This document shows, piece by piece, positions 35,271-44,411 of a stretch of DNA of 64,000 nucleotides. Under the pieces are notes generated by a model, which did no database searches, was not told the origin of the DNA, and worked only from the letters and a program-made list of their open reading frames with translations. The DNA is from Pseudomonas sp. Root562 (GTDB lineage: Bacteria > Pseudomonadota > Gammaproteobacteria > Pseudomonadales > Pseudomonadaceae): positions 124,220-188,219 of the forward strand of contig NZ_LMGK01000023.1 in the NCBI RefSeq assembly GCF_001427125.1, given 5' to 3'. Position 1 is the first letter of the stretch. The number at the start of each line of letters is the position of its first letter. A program made the translations under genes and the position numbers.

Positions 35271-36761
35271 TTAACGCAATTGAAACCAGGTGGTTTTCAA
35301 CTGGGTGTACTTATCGAACGAATGCAACGACAGATCCCGGCCAAACCCCGATTGCTTGCCGCCACCGAACGGCACGCTGACATCGAGGGCATCCACGGTG
35401 TTCACCGAAACAGTGCCGGCCTTCAACGCCCGTGCAACGCGGTGCGCGCGGTTCAGGTCATCGCTCCATACCGAGGCAGCCAGCCCGTAGATGCTGTCGT
35501 TAGCCAACCGCACCGCTTGCTCTTCCGTGTCGAACGTAGAGATCGCCAGTACCGGCCCGAACACCTCTTCACGCGACAGGTGCGATTGATGATCGACATC
35601 GGCAAAAATGGTCGGCTCGATAAAGTTGTCGGAACCGTTGAAATTCAAGCGACGCCCGCCGGTGAGCAATCGGGCGCCGTCTTCGTGAGCGCGCTCGATA
35701 ACACTCATTACCCGCGACGCCTGGGCCGAATCGACAATGGCGCCAGCAGCACTGGCAGGATTCAATGGATCGCCGGGCATCCAGGCTTTGGCTTTTTCCA
35801 GAAGACGCTCGATAAACTCATCCTTGACCGTGTCCTGCACATACAGCCGCGAATTGGCTGAACACACCTCGCCCTGATTGAAGAAGATGCCGAATGCCGC
35901 CTTCTCCGCCGCCAGATCGAGATCACGGCAATCGTCGAACACCAGGCTCGGGCTCTTGCCGCCGCATTCGAGCCAGACCTGCTTGAGGTTCGATTGCGCC
36001 GCGTACTGCATGAAGTATTTGCCCACCTGAGTCGAGCCGGTGAACACCAGGCAATCGACATCCGGATGCAGGCCCAAGGCCTTGCCGGCGGACTCGCCGA
36101 GCCCCGGCAGCACATTCAGCACGCCCGGCGGCAAACCGGCTTCCAGCGCCAGTTCGGCCAGACGCAACGCCGAGAACGGCGATTGCTCCGCGGGTTTGAG
36201 CACCACGCTATTGCCGGCCGCCAGGGCCGGTGCCAGTTTCCACGCGGCCATGTCGAGCGGGAAGTTCCAAGGCACCACGGCGGCGACCACACCCAGCGCT
36301 TCGCGGGTGATGGTCGCCAGCGCCGATGACGCGGTCGGCGCGACCTGATCGTAGAGTTTGTCCAGCGACTCGCCGTACCAGGCAAACACATGGGCCGCGC
36401 CCGGGACGTCGATGTTGTAGGCATCCATCACCGGTTTACCCATGTTCAGCGAGTCGAGCAAGGCAAGCTCTTCGCGATGGGCCAGCACCAGCTCGGACAG
36501 ACGCAGCATCACGCGCTTGCGCTCGACCGGTGCCATCCGCGCCCACGGGCCTTCGTTGAACGCGCGACGCGCACTGCGCACGGCAAGTTCCACTTCCACT
36601 TCGCCACACGCGGCGACACGGGCAAGCAACTGACGGGTCGCCGGGTTGATCGAATCGAAAGTTGCGCCTGAAGACGCAGCGACCTGCCGGCCATCGATCA
36701 AGGCTTTGTCAGAGAAGGTTTGCCGGGCAGCTCGTTGCTGCCAATAGTCGAGGTCGAACAC
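35271..36761 (-). CDS. Aldehyde dehydrogenase (PuuC-like)
   Basis: A 496-residue NAD(P)-dependent aldehyde dehydrogenase. Visible are the cofactor region VVPWNFPLDMAAWKLAPALA, the catalytic Glu in VWLECGGKSPSLVF and the catalytic Cys in FFNQGEVCSANSRLYV. The C-terminus has PFGGGKQSGFGRDLS. It is most like 4-(gamma-glutamylamino)butanal/aminobutyraldehyde dehydrogenases. It would oxidise the aldehyde made by the aminotransferase, completing the amine-to-acid pathway. Confidence 0.88.
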   Translation of the reverse strand: MFDLDYWQQRAARQTFSDKALIDGRQVAASSGATFDSINPATRQLLARVAACGEVEVELAVRSARRAFNEGPWARMAPVERKRVMLRLSELVLAHREELALLDSLNMGKPVMDAYNIDVPGAAHVFAWYGESLDKLYDQVAPTASSALATITREALGVVAAVVPWNFPLDMAAWKLAPALAAGNSVVLKPAEQSPFSALRLAELALEAGLPPGVLNVLPGLGESAGKALGLHPDVDCLVFTGSTQVGKYFMQYAAQSNLKQVWLECGGKSPSLVFDDCRDLDLAAEKAAFGIFFNQGEVCSANSRLYVQDTVKDEFIERLLEKAKAWMPGDPLNPASAAGAIVDSAQASRVMSVIERAHEDGARLLTGGRRLNFNGSDNFIEPTIFADVDHQSHLSREEVFGPVLAISTFDTEEQAVRLANDSIYGLAASVWSDDLNRAHRVARALKAGTVSVNTVDALDVSVPFGGGKQSGFGRDLSLHSFDKYTQLKTTWFQLR

Positions 36762-36990
36762 GCTACGCTCCCTTTACGACCGCCAGGGTGGTCGGGGTTG
36801 TTATCAGAGGTTGTAGAGATAGTGCGGCAACCGTGCGAAGAGGAAAATTATTAAAAATGTGCTCGGGGTATAAGAAAAAACTTGGCAAGCGCTTACCCAG
36901 CCTGGAACGCTCATAGGGTAAGGTTCAGTCCACAATCCGTGCGACGGTCATCCGGGCCTTCACCGCAAAACAAAGCAAAACGAGGTGCGT

Positions 36991-37911
36991 GTGGCTTCCT
37001 ATACATTGCGGCAACTCAAGTATTTCGTCACAACGGTAGAAGCCGGCAGTGTCGCTGAAGCCTCGCGGCAGCTGTACATCGCGCAGCCCTCGGTGTCCAC
37101 GGCGATCAAAAGCCTGGAAGAGTCGTTCAACGTCCAGTTATTCATCCGCCACCACGCCCAGGGTGTGTCCCTGACCCCCACCGGCACGCGCTTCTATCAC
37201 AAGGCGCAAGAGCTTTTGCGGATGGCCAGGGAGTTTGAACAGAATGCGCTGGCCGATAACGATACGGTGTCGGGACAAATCGACATCGGCTGCTTCGAGA
37301 CGGTAGCCCCGCTGTACCTGCCGCAATTGATCGCCGGCTTTCGCAAGCTTTACCCGGGCGTGGACATCCGCATTCGCGACGGCGAGCAACAAGAGCTGGT
37401 GCAAGGCTTGACCGCCGGCACGTTCGACGTGGCCTTCCTCTACGATCACGATCTGGACGGCACCATCCAGACCACGCCACTGATGCCGCCACAAAAGCCC
37501 TACGTGCTGCTGCCTGAAGGCCACCGTTTTGCCGACCAGAAAGAAGTGTCGCTGCGCGACCTGTGCAGCGAGCCGATGATTCTTCTCGATGTGCAGCCGA
37601 GCCGGACCTACTTCGTCAGCCTGTTCCACGAACTGGAACTGACACCCAACATCGTCTTCAGCTCACCCTCTATCGAGATGGTGCGGGGCATGGTTGGCCA
37701 GGGATTCGGCTTCTCGATCCTGGTCACCCGCCCGCACTCGGAGTGCACCTACGATGGCAAGAAGGTGATATCGGTCAACATCAAGGAGCCGGTCACCCTG
37801 TCCGGCCTGGCGTCGGCCCATTTGAAACGCAGCCAACTGACCAAGCCCGCACAGTTGTTCGTGGATTTTTGCCGCGAACAACTGAGCCAGAAAGTCGCAG
37901 CCCCCCTGTAG
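36991..37911 (+). CDS. LysR family transcriptional regulator of the amine cluster
   Basis: A 306-residue LysR regulator with its winged helix-turn-helix at about residues 5-62 (YFVTTVEAGSVAEASRQLYI, then QPSVSTAIKSLE). The effector domain contains DIGCFETVAPLYLPQLIAGF. GTG at 36991 is preferred because GAGG lies just upstream; a GTG at 36985 is alternative. It is divergent from the aldehyde dehydrogenase across 230 bases that contain an AT-rich patch (about 36855-36885) but no clear gene. It likely controls the 31-37 kb amine cluster. Confidence 0.88.
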   Translation: MASYTLRQLKYFVTTVEAGSVAEASRQLYIAQPSVSTAIKSLEESFNVQLFIRHHAQGVSLTPTGTRFYHKAQELLRMAREFEQNALADNDTVSGQIDIGCFETVAPLYLPQLIAGFRKLYPGVDIRIRDGEQQELVQGLTAGTFDVAFLYDHDLDGTIQTTPLMPPQKPYVLLPEGHRFADQKEVSLRDLCSEPMILLDVQPSRTYFVSLFHELELTPNIVFSSPSIEMVRGMVGQGFGFSILVTRPHSECTYDGKKVISVNIKEPVTLSGLASAHLKRSQLTKPAQLFVDFCREQLSQKVAAPL

Positions 37912-37930
37912 GAGCAAGCCGGCTCCTAAA
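37906..37930. repeat. Short REP-like hairpin
   Basis: GTAGGAGCAAGCCGGCTCCTAA forms a small inverted repeat overlapping the ends of the two converging genes. Confidence 0.55.
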
Positions 37931-39095
37931 GTGAGATGTCGCCACACAGGTAATCAGCCAACCGAACCAACATCGCATCGCAACCGTTCAACTGCTCCAG
38001 TGCGATGAATTCGTCAGGCTTGTGCCCCTGATCCATGCTGCCAGGTCCGCAAACCACCGTGGGAATGCCAGCCTGATCAAACAACCCGCCCTCGGTGCCA
38101 AACGCGACCGTGCCAAACGCTGAAGAATTGCTCAACAGCGCCAGCAGCCGCGCCGCTTCACTCTCGGGCGGTGTCGCCAACCCGGGATAGGCGCTCAGCG
38201 GGCGCAAGCGGATGTCGGTGTCCGCTTGCACCGCACGCATCTTCGGCAACAGTTGTTCCTGGGCGAACGCGTGCAGCTGGTCCGCCACACCCTGTGCATC
38301 GAAGTCCGGCAGCGCCCTGACCTCGAAATCGAACTCACATTCGGCGGGAACGATGTTGAGCGCGCGGCCACCTTTGATCACTCCCGTCTGCACCGTCGAA
38401 AACGGCGGATCAAAACGCTGATCGTGGTTGTCGGGATGCGCGAGCTGTTCACCGATCACGCCCAGCCGACCAATAAGCTGCGCGGCGTACTCGATCGCGT
38501 TGACCCCATAAGGCGCATACGCCGAATGGCACGCTGCACCGCGCACTTCGCAACGCATCGCCAGTTTGCCCTTGTGACCGAGCACAGGCTTGAGTTCTGT
38601 CGGTTCGCCGATCAGGCAGAGGCAGGGCTTGAATGGCCGCTTCTCCAGCTCGGCGAGCATCGGCCTGACACCCAGGCAGCCGATTTCTTCATCATAGGAA
38701 AACGCCAGGTGCACCGGCTTCAGAAGCGTACGCTGGACGAAGGTCGGCACCGCCGCAAGGACCGAGGCGATGAACCCTTTCATGTCCGCCGTGCCACGGC
38801 CGTACAGGCGTCCATCCTTTTCCGTCAGATGGAACGGATCGACCGTCCACGCCTGCCCGTCTACCGGTACCACATCGGTGTGACCGGAAAGCACTACGCC
38901 ACCGGACGTGAGCGGGCCGATGGTCGCGAACAGATTCGCCTTGGTCCGTTCTTCATTGAAGAAGAGTTCGCTCTGAACGCCGTGCCCGGCCAGGTACGCC
39001 TCGATGAAACGAATCAATTCGAGGTTGGAATCGCGGCTGACAGTGGCGAAGCCAATCAGACGTTCCAACACGTCGCGACTGGACGCCTCACTCAT
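37926..39095 (-). CDS. argE: Acetylornithine deacetylase/ArgE-like M20 peptidase
   Basis: A 389-residue M20 metallopeptidase. Metal-binding motifs are VVLSGHTDVVPVDG and GRGTADMKGFIA, with SYDEEIGCLGVR containing the catalytic Glu pair. The C-terminus has FGTEGGLFDQAGIPTVVCGPG. The length matches ArgE, which removes acetyl from N-acetylornithine. In a catabolic context it may instead deacylate another N-acyl amino acid. Its start overlaps the DUF1028 stop by eight bases on the same strand, indicating an operon. Confidence 0.82.
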   Translation of the reverse strand: MSEASSRDVLERLIGFATVSRDSNLELIRFIEAYLAGHGVQSELFFNEERTKANLFATIGPLTSGGVVLSGHTDVVPVDGQAWTVDPFHLTEKDGRLYGRGTADMKGFIASVLAAVPTFVQRTLLKPVHLAFSYDEEIGCLGVRPMLAELEKRPFKPCLCLIGEPTELKPVLGHKGKLAMRCEVRGAACHSAYAPYGVNAIEYAAQLIGRLGVIGEQLAHPDNHDQRFDPPFSTVQTGVIKGGRALNIVPAECEFDFEVRALPDFDAQGVADQLHAFAQEQLLPKMRAVQADTDIRLRPLSAYPGLATPPESEAARLLALLSNSSAFGTVAFGTEGGLFDQAGIPTVVCGPGSMDQGHKPDEFIALEQLNGCDAMLVRLADYLCGDISL

Positions 39096-39765
39096 CCCCG
39101 GGCACTCCGTAGCTCGGTGCCGTCGTCGGGTTGAGTGCGCGCGTCAGGTAGTCCTGCATTTGCGGTCGATAAGCCTGCCAGAGACCGTCAAGCTGACCGA
39201 TGGGATCTTCCTCGGCCCAGTCGACCCGCAAGTCGATGATCGGCCACGTATGGTCACCCACCACTTTCAGCGCGGCGGAATGCACCGGCCCGGCCTCGCC
39301 ACCGGCCGCCATGGCCGCGTGCATGGCCGCCAGCAAACGGTCCGCCAATTGACCCGGTTCGGCCTCGAATGCCCCGACCATGGCTTCGATGACTCGCACG
39401 TCGCTGAGCAGATTGCCCGCCGCGACGCACTGCTCGCCCTTCACTGCGTTATGCACCCCCAGCGATTCCTTGCCGCTGAACAGCGCAATCCTGCCCGACG
39501 CATCGATCACCGTGACTTGACGGTACTGGCTCCAGCCGTTGGACGTCAGCGCCTTGTCCAGCGCCGCGTCAGGTTGCAGATGCTGATGCTCCAGCAGGTC
39601 GAGGATCTGCGGCCCAAGAGCCGGCAACGTAATGTTCTGCGTCGAGACCGCACCGACCCCCGCCCGCGCCCAGGGGCAACGTGCACCGACCGCAATGCTT
39701 GAAGAGCTGATGGCAATACCGAGCTGCCCGGTTTCCGGGCAGCGTCCGATAATCGAAAACGTCAT
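39088..39765 (-). CDS. DUF1028 domain protein (Ntn-hydrolase-like)
   Basis: A 225-residue DUF1028 protein. It begins with TFSIIGRCPETGQLGIAISS, the family's hallmark, and contains GAVSTQNITLPALG. DUF1028 members have an N-terminal-nucleophile-hydrolase fold and are often linked to peptide or N-acyl amino acid genes. It is first in an operon with the ArgE-like deacylase, so deacylation or peptide turnover is likely. The exact reaction is unknown. Confidence 0.88.
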   Translation of the reverse strand: MTFSIIGRCPETGQLGIAISSSSIAVGARCPWARAGVGAVSTQNITLPALGPQILDLLEHQHLQPDAALDKALTSNGWSQYRQVTVIDASGRIALFSGKESLGVHNAVKGEQCVAAGNLLSDVRVIEAMVGAFEAEPGQLADRLLAAMHAAMAAGGEAGPVHSAALKVVGDHTWPIIDLRVDWAEEDPIGQLDGLWQAYRPQMQDYLTRALNPTTAPSYGVPGDE

Positions 39766-39885
39766 GACTCACTCCTTAAAATTCCAATGCACGCGCCATT
39801 GCATTCTGTTCATGCACTGGAAAGGGAGAAAGCAGGTTTTTTGTGGCTTTGGGCTAGGAAAAAACTGGTCTGGCCCACGATCAGC

Positions 39886-42024
39886 TCAGCTCTTGCGCGG
39901 TTTGATCCGTGCCGTGGCCTCGGCCACCAAGGGATCGTCCGGCCAATAGTGTTTCGGGTAGCGGCCCTTCAAATCCTTCTTCACTTCGGCATAGGTACTG
40001 CGCCAGAAGTTCGCCAGATCCTGGGTCACCTGCACCGGCCGCCGCGCCGGCGACAGCAAGTGCAGCTTGACCACTTGCCGACCACCGGCAATGCGCGGGG
40101 TTTCGGCCAGGCCGAACAGCTCCTGCAAACGCACCGCGAGAATCGGCGGCTGTTCGCTGTAATCCAGACGAATCGATGAGCCCGACGGCACGCTCAAGTG
40201 ATGCGGTGCCAATTCATCAAGTCGTTGCGGCAGCGGCCATGGCAACAGGTTGTGGACAATGCTCGACAGGTCGAGATTGGCGAAGTGACTGAGCCGCGAG
40301 ACCTTGCCCAGATAGGGCATCAACCAGTGTTCGAGGCTTTTGAGTAACGCCGCGTCGCTGACATCCGGCCATTCGCTGTCGCCCTTGCCGGCCAGATCCA
40401 GTTGGCGCAATAACGCCACCCGCGCTTGCCACTGACGTAGTTCCGGGGTCCACGGCAACAGCTCCAGCCCTTTGCGTCGCACCAGATTGACCAGTGCCTG
40501 ACTGCGAGCCGTTTCATCGAGACCGGTCAACGGTTCGCGGCTGAGGATCAGCTCACCGACTTTGCGCTGGCGCTCGGCGCGCAGCACACCTTCGCGCTCA
40601 TCCCAGTCCAGTTGATCAACGCAGCGCACCTGTTCGGCCAGCACCGAATCGAACAACGCCGGGTCGAAATCCGCCGCCAGATAAATCCGCTCCTCGCGCT
40701 GGCCCTGACGACTGCCCAGATCGGCGATCACCAGCCACGGTTGTTTCATCAGGCTGTCCGCTTCGGCGAACAACGCAGCGCGACCGTTGGCCAAACGATA
40801 TTCGGCGCCGCCCGCACGGCGTTGTTGGGCGACGCGATCGGGATAGGCCAGCGCCAGCAACGCGCCGAGCCAGCGCGGATGATCGGGGTCGGCGACCGGT
40901 TCCGACGCCTTGCCACGCAGATAACCGCGATACTGCCGCGCCAGTTGCCGGGCTCGCTGCACGCCACCCTGAGCGCCGCGGGCAGCTCGTTCTTCACCCG
41001 ACAACAACACCAGTCGACTGTGCAGATCCGCCCCGGCACCGCGCAAGATATCGCGTTCGCCAAGCAACGCCGCGACATCGCAAGCCATGTCCGCCAATCC
41101 CAGCGCCTGAGCGCGCAACAGTAGATGGGCGATGCGCGGGTGCGCCGGCAATTCGGCCATGGCCTGGCCGTGACGGGTCAGCGTTTCGCCTTCCAGTGCC
41201 CCCAGACGTTCGAGCAAATCCTGCGCCTGTGCATACGCGGCGGCAGGCGGTACATCGAGCCACACCAATTGCCCAGGCGTCACGCCCCAGCTGCCGAGTT
41301 GCAAGGCCAGCCCCGCCAGATCCGCCGAGAGAATTTCCGCACTGCCATAGGCCGCCAGTTGTTCGTGCTGATCCTGCGACCACAAGCGATAACACACACC
41401 CGGTTCCAGTCGCCCGGCCCGACCGGCGCGCTGCGTAGCGCTGGCCCTGGAGATGCGCTGGGTGTCGAGACGAGTCATGCCGCTGCCGGGATCGAAACGC
41501 GGCACCCGCGCCAGCCCGGCGTCGATCACCACGCGCACGCCGTCGATGGTCAGGCTGGTTTCAGCGATGTTGGTGGCCAGCACCACCTTGCGTTTGCCCG
41601 GTGGCGCCGGATCGATCGCCGCACGTTGCGCGGCCAGATCCAGTTCACCATGCAACGGGCAAAGCAAAACCTGTGGGTTGTCACCCAGCGCGTCGGCCAG
41701 TTGCTGATGCACACGCCGAATCTCCGCCTGCCCCGGCAGGAACACCAGGACGCTGCCGGTTTCGTCGTTCAAGGCTTCGAGAATGGTCTGCACCAGTCGC
41801 GGCTCGATGAATTCACCGGCCTGGAACGGTCGCCCCCAGCGCATTGCCACCGGGTACATGCGCCCTTCGCTGCGCAGGATCGGTGCATCCTCGAGCAACC
41901 CGGCAAGGCGCTCGCCCTCGAGGGTTGCCGACATCAAGAGGATTTTCAGCGGCTGATCGTCACGGAACAATTCCCGGCCATTGAGGCTCAGGGCCAGCGC
42001 CAGGTCGGCATCGAGACTGCGTTC
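39886..42024 (-). pseudogene. hrpB: hrpB, ATP-dependent helicase, N-terminus cut off by island insertion
   Basis: About 712 codons of HrpB remain. The reading keeps similarity from ERSLDADLALALSLNGREL through ILLMSATLEGERL (motif III), VLATNIAETSLTIDGVRVV (motif V) and SATQRAGRAGRLEPGVC (motif VI) to the C-terminal domain. At 42024 similarity stops: the codons that should read FDEFH are replaced by unrelated sequence. Motifs I and II, needed for ATP hydrolysis, are therefore missing. The remnant cannot be a working helicase. Internal ATG codons could still give a truncated product. The missing half was not found elsewhere in the window. Confidence 0.88.
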
Positions 42025-42043
42025 ACCGATTTTCCCATCTACA

Positions 42044-42059
42044 CTATCTTGTCAGATAG
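42044..42059. promoter_or_regulatory. Palindrome at the island's left end, candidate recombinase site
   Basis: CTATCT-TGTC-AGATAG, six-base arms with a four-base centre, lies 20 bases inside the junction. Just beyond (42061-42098), nested arms TCGGG/CCCGA and GTAGC/GCTAC form another imperfect hairpin. Both precede the first recombinase gene and could be core or accessory recombinase sites. Confidence 0.4.
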
Positions 42060-42113
42060 CTCGGGATGACGGTGTAGCGCGCATTTCAGCTACCCCGAAC
42101 GGGAGAAACTGAT

Positions 42114-44411
42114 TTGACAATCATCAAAAATTCCTCATTTTCGCGTTTTTATCCTTTCGAGGCTCTCGACGCTAACGTCCGAGAGCTGATGGAAGGATGC
42201 TTCAACCTGGATCTCGCCAGGTCCATCAACCGTCCGATGCTGAAGGCGTTCAATGCCTACTGCCATCTGATTGATGTGAAGATCAGCTATTTCACGTTAT
42301 CGACCCCTGAATTTGTAGAAGTCGCAATGGGCTTTATTGGCGCCCTTCATCATGATTGCCTGCTGTACTACAACACTGCGGGTAGAGTACGAATGGTCGG
42401 AGCCTTCGTTGATATGATGAACGCGGTGAGTGAAAAAATCCCACTATTGCCTAGCTTTGACAAAATAAAAACAAGAGCAAAAGACTGTTATCCCATATGG
42501 GAACGTCTAAAAGTACGAATCAAAGAAAATAGCGTTCATTACTGGAACGGTTGGCATGTAGAGTCCACCAAAGGACAGAGGCTATACACAGCAATACCTC
42601 TCATATGGCATTCACATGGTGAAGAATTCGCAGAAACAATATTCAATACATACAAGCCCCATATTGAAAAATATGCGCGCCCTGACGTTACAGTATTTAA
42701 CTCATTTCTTACATTTTTAAGCAAAAAAAAATCCGACTGGCCTTCTTCTACCTTTCAAAATCCGATCAAAATAAAGCAGTGTTTCCTTGATTTTATGATC
42801 GATTATTTTCTCAGCGTATCCCAAAAAGGACTGGGCGTAGCTACACAGACTCGCCTATATGCGAAATTTATATTTACTATGGATCAAGCATTCATACAAA
42901 GTGGCATTTGGGCGAAACCATTTGGAGGTATTCCCGCACCTTCGTCGCCAGACAGCATCGGCATTGAAACACACATACAAAAATGTGAATCTGGGGTTTT
43001 TATAAAAACAAAGCTAATCACTCACATACCATTAGAAATAACAGACTCAGAAGCAATAAAATTTATTTTCAAACAACTGAAAAGTGATATTGATTTAGTA
43101 ATAAAATTTGCAAAGAAACAAACTTACACAACAAGAAAAGCGCAAATAAAGAGGGATCAACTAGCCAAAAGCGGGACAGCAATTTCCGACGTCGCCGCGG
43201 CTAGAAAACTCAGAACGTTAAGAGAGCACGATATCTGTGCGACGTTGCACCAATTAGGGCTGAAACACATTAGAGAAAGACTAACCGACCGCGGTTCTTG
43301 CCTTAGAATTAAAAGAAGTGATATCGCCCCACACTTGGCCCTTCCTGGGCGTAACGACCTTCTTCCATTTAAATTACTTCTTATCCACTCCGACCCACGT
43401 ATAACTGATTCTTTTCTTGAGGACTTTCAGCTATACAACAAACACTATAAATTATCCGGCTTTCTGATGGGTGAAAACGGGCATTACCAACTCATCGGTT
43501 ACAAAGATCGTAGAGGCGGGGATCTTAGTGAACAAAAAATCGATCTATCACCAAGGCAGGCAGTTTTAATTCGTCAAATCATTGCGATAACTGCGCCCCT
43601 ACGAGATGAGTTAAGGGCAGCTAATGACGATAAATGGCGATTCCTATTCCTACATAGTGCAAGAGCGTTGTCCTACCCTGCCGTTAACAACGTGGCAAGA
43701 TGGGATAGAATTTCGCCACCAAATATAGAAAAGTTAATAGACCAATTTTCGCAACACACTTCAAGAACTAGAGAGGAGATTACCGAGTTAATTAGTGCAG
43801 TGTCACTCACATCATTCAGGGCAACCTGCGGAGTTCAAATTTACTTGAAAACTCAAAGTGAGCGAGCAATGGCGAAAGCATTGGGGCATTCCGCATATAA
43901 TCCCGGATTGCTCAGCAGGTATTTACCAGAACCAATTTTAGCTTTTTTTCAAAGCCGGTGGGTTCGAATATTCCAACGTGGAATTATCTGTAGGGCGATG
44001 AAAGATAGCCCAATGCTACTTAAAGCTGCCAACTTCACATCCATGGACGAACTGCATGATTTCCTGAGCAACCATGCGCTTGGTGACATCCCTAAGCACC
44101 TAGGGTCTTCTGACAATACAACAGACCACAAAGCTCCGCAGGAGGCATTTACGTTGACGAAGGATAGCGTTCTCATCTCGGTTGACATTGGTACTCTAAC
44201 AGCTCTGCTATCGCTCAGCATTGCGGTACAAAACTCTAAACGTCCAAATGAATTAAATGGGCTTTCATTGTACTGGTCAGAATTCACTCGCGTTTTAGTT
44301 AAAGAAATAGACAGAGGATGGGACGCTGATTTAAAAAGCTATTTATCAACAGCGCAACTCCATGCCGATGCAACTCGAATGGAAGAACTTATCCATGAAT
44401 CTGCCTCCTGA
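42114..44411 (+). CDS. Tyrosine recombinase-like protein 1 (degenerate catalytic box)
   Basis: A 765-residue protein. The last third resembles the catalytic domain of large tyrosine recombinases: SLTSFRATCGVQIY takes the place of the HxxR box, followed by KALGHSAYNPGLLSRYLPE with a GH and a candidate nucleophile Tyr (near residue 603). The conserved His of the HxxR box is absent, so activity is uncertain. The first two thirds have no motif I recognise. TTG at 42114 is used because GGGAG lies eight bases upstream. It is the first gene of the recombinase cassette and overlaps the second. Confidence 0.65.
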   Translation: MTIIKNSSFSRFYPFEALDANVRELMEGCFNLDLARSINRPMLKAFNAYCHLIDVKISYFTLSTPEFVEVAMGFIGALHHDCLLYYNTAGRVRMVGAFVDMMNAVSEKIPLLPSFDKIKTRAKDCYPIWERLKVRIKENSVHYWNGWHVESTKGQRLYTAIPLIWHSHGEEFAETIFNTYKPHIEKYARPDVTVFNSFLTFLSKKKSDWPSSTFQNPIKIKQCFLDFMIDYFLSVSQKGLGVATQTRLYAKFIFTMDQAFIQSGIWAKPFGGIPAPSSPDSIGIETHIQKCESGVFIKTKLITHIPLEITDSEAIKFIFKQLKSDIDLVIKFAKKQTYTTRKAQIKRDQLAKSGTAISDVAAARKLRTLREHDICATLHQLGLKHIRERLTDRGSCLRIKRSDIAPHLALPGRNDLLPFKLLLIHSDPRITDSFLEDFQLYNKHYKLSGFLMGENGHYQLIGYKDRRGGDLSEQKIDLSPRQAVLIRQIIAITAPLRDELRAANDDKWRFLFLHSARALSYPAVNNVARWDRISPPNIEKLIDQFSQHTSRTREEITELISAVSLTSFRATCGVQIYLKTQSERAMAKALGHSAYNPGLLSRYLPEPILAFFQSRWVRIFQRGIICRAMKDSPMLLKAANFTSMDELHDFLSNHALGDIPKHLGSSDNTTDHKAPQEAFTLTKDSVLISVDIGTLTALLSLSIAVQNSKRPNELNGLSLYWSEFTRVLVKEIDRGWDADLKSYLSTAQLHADATRMEELIHESAS

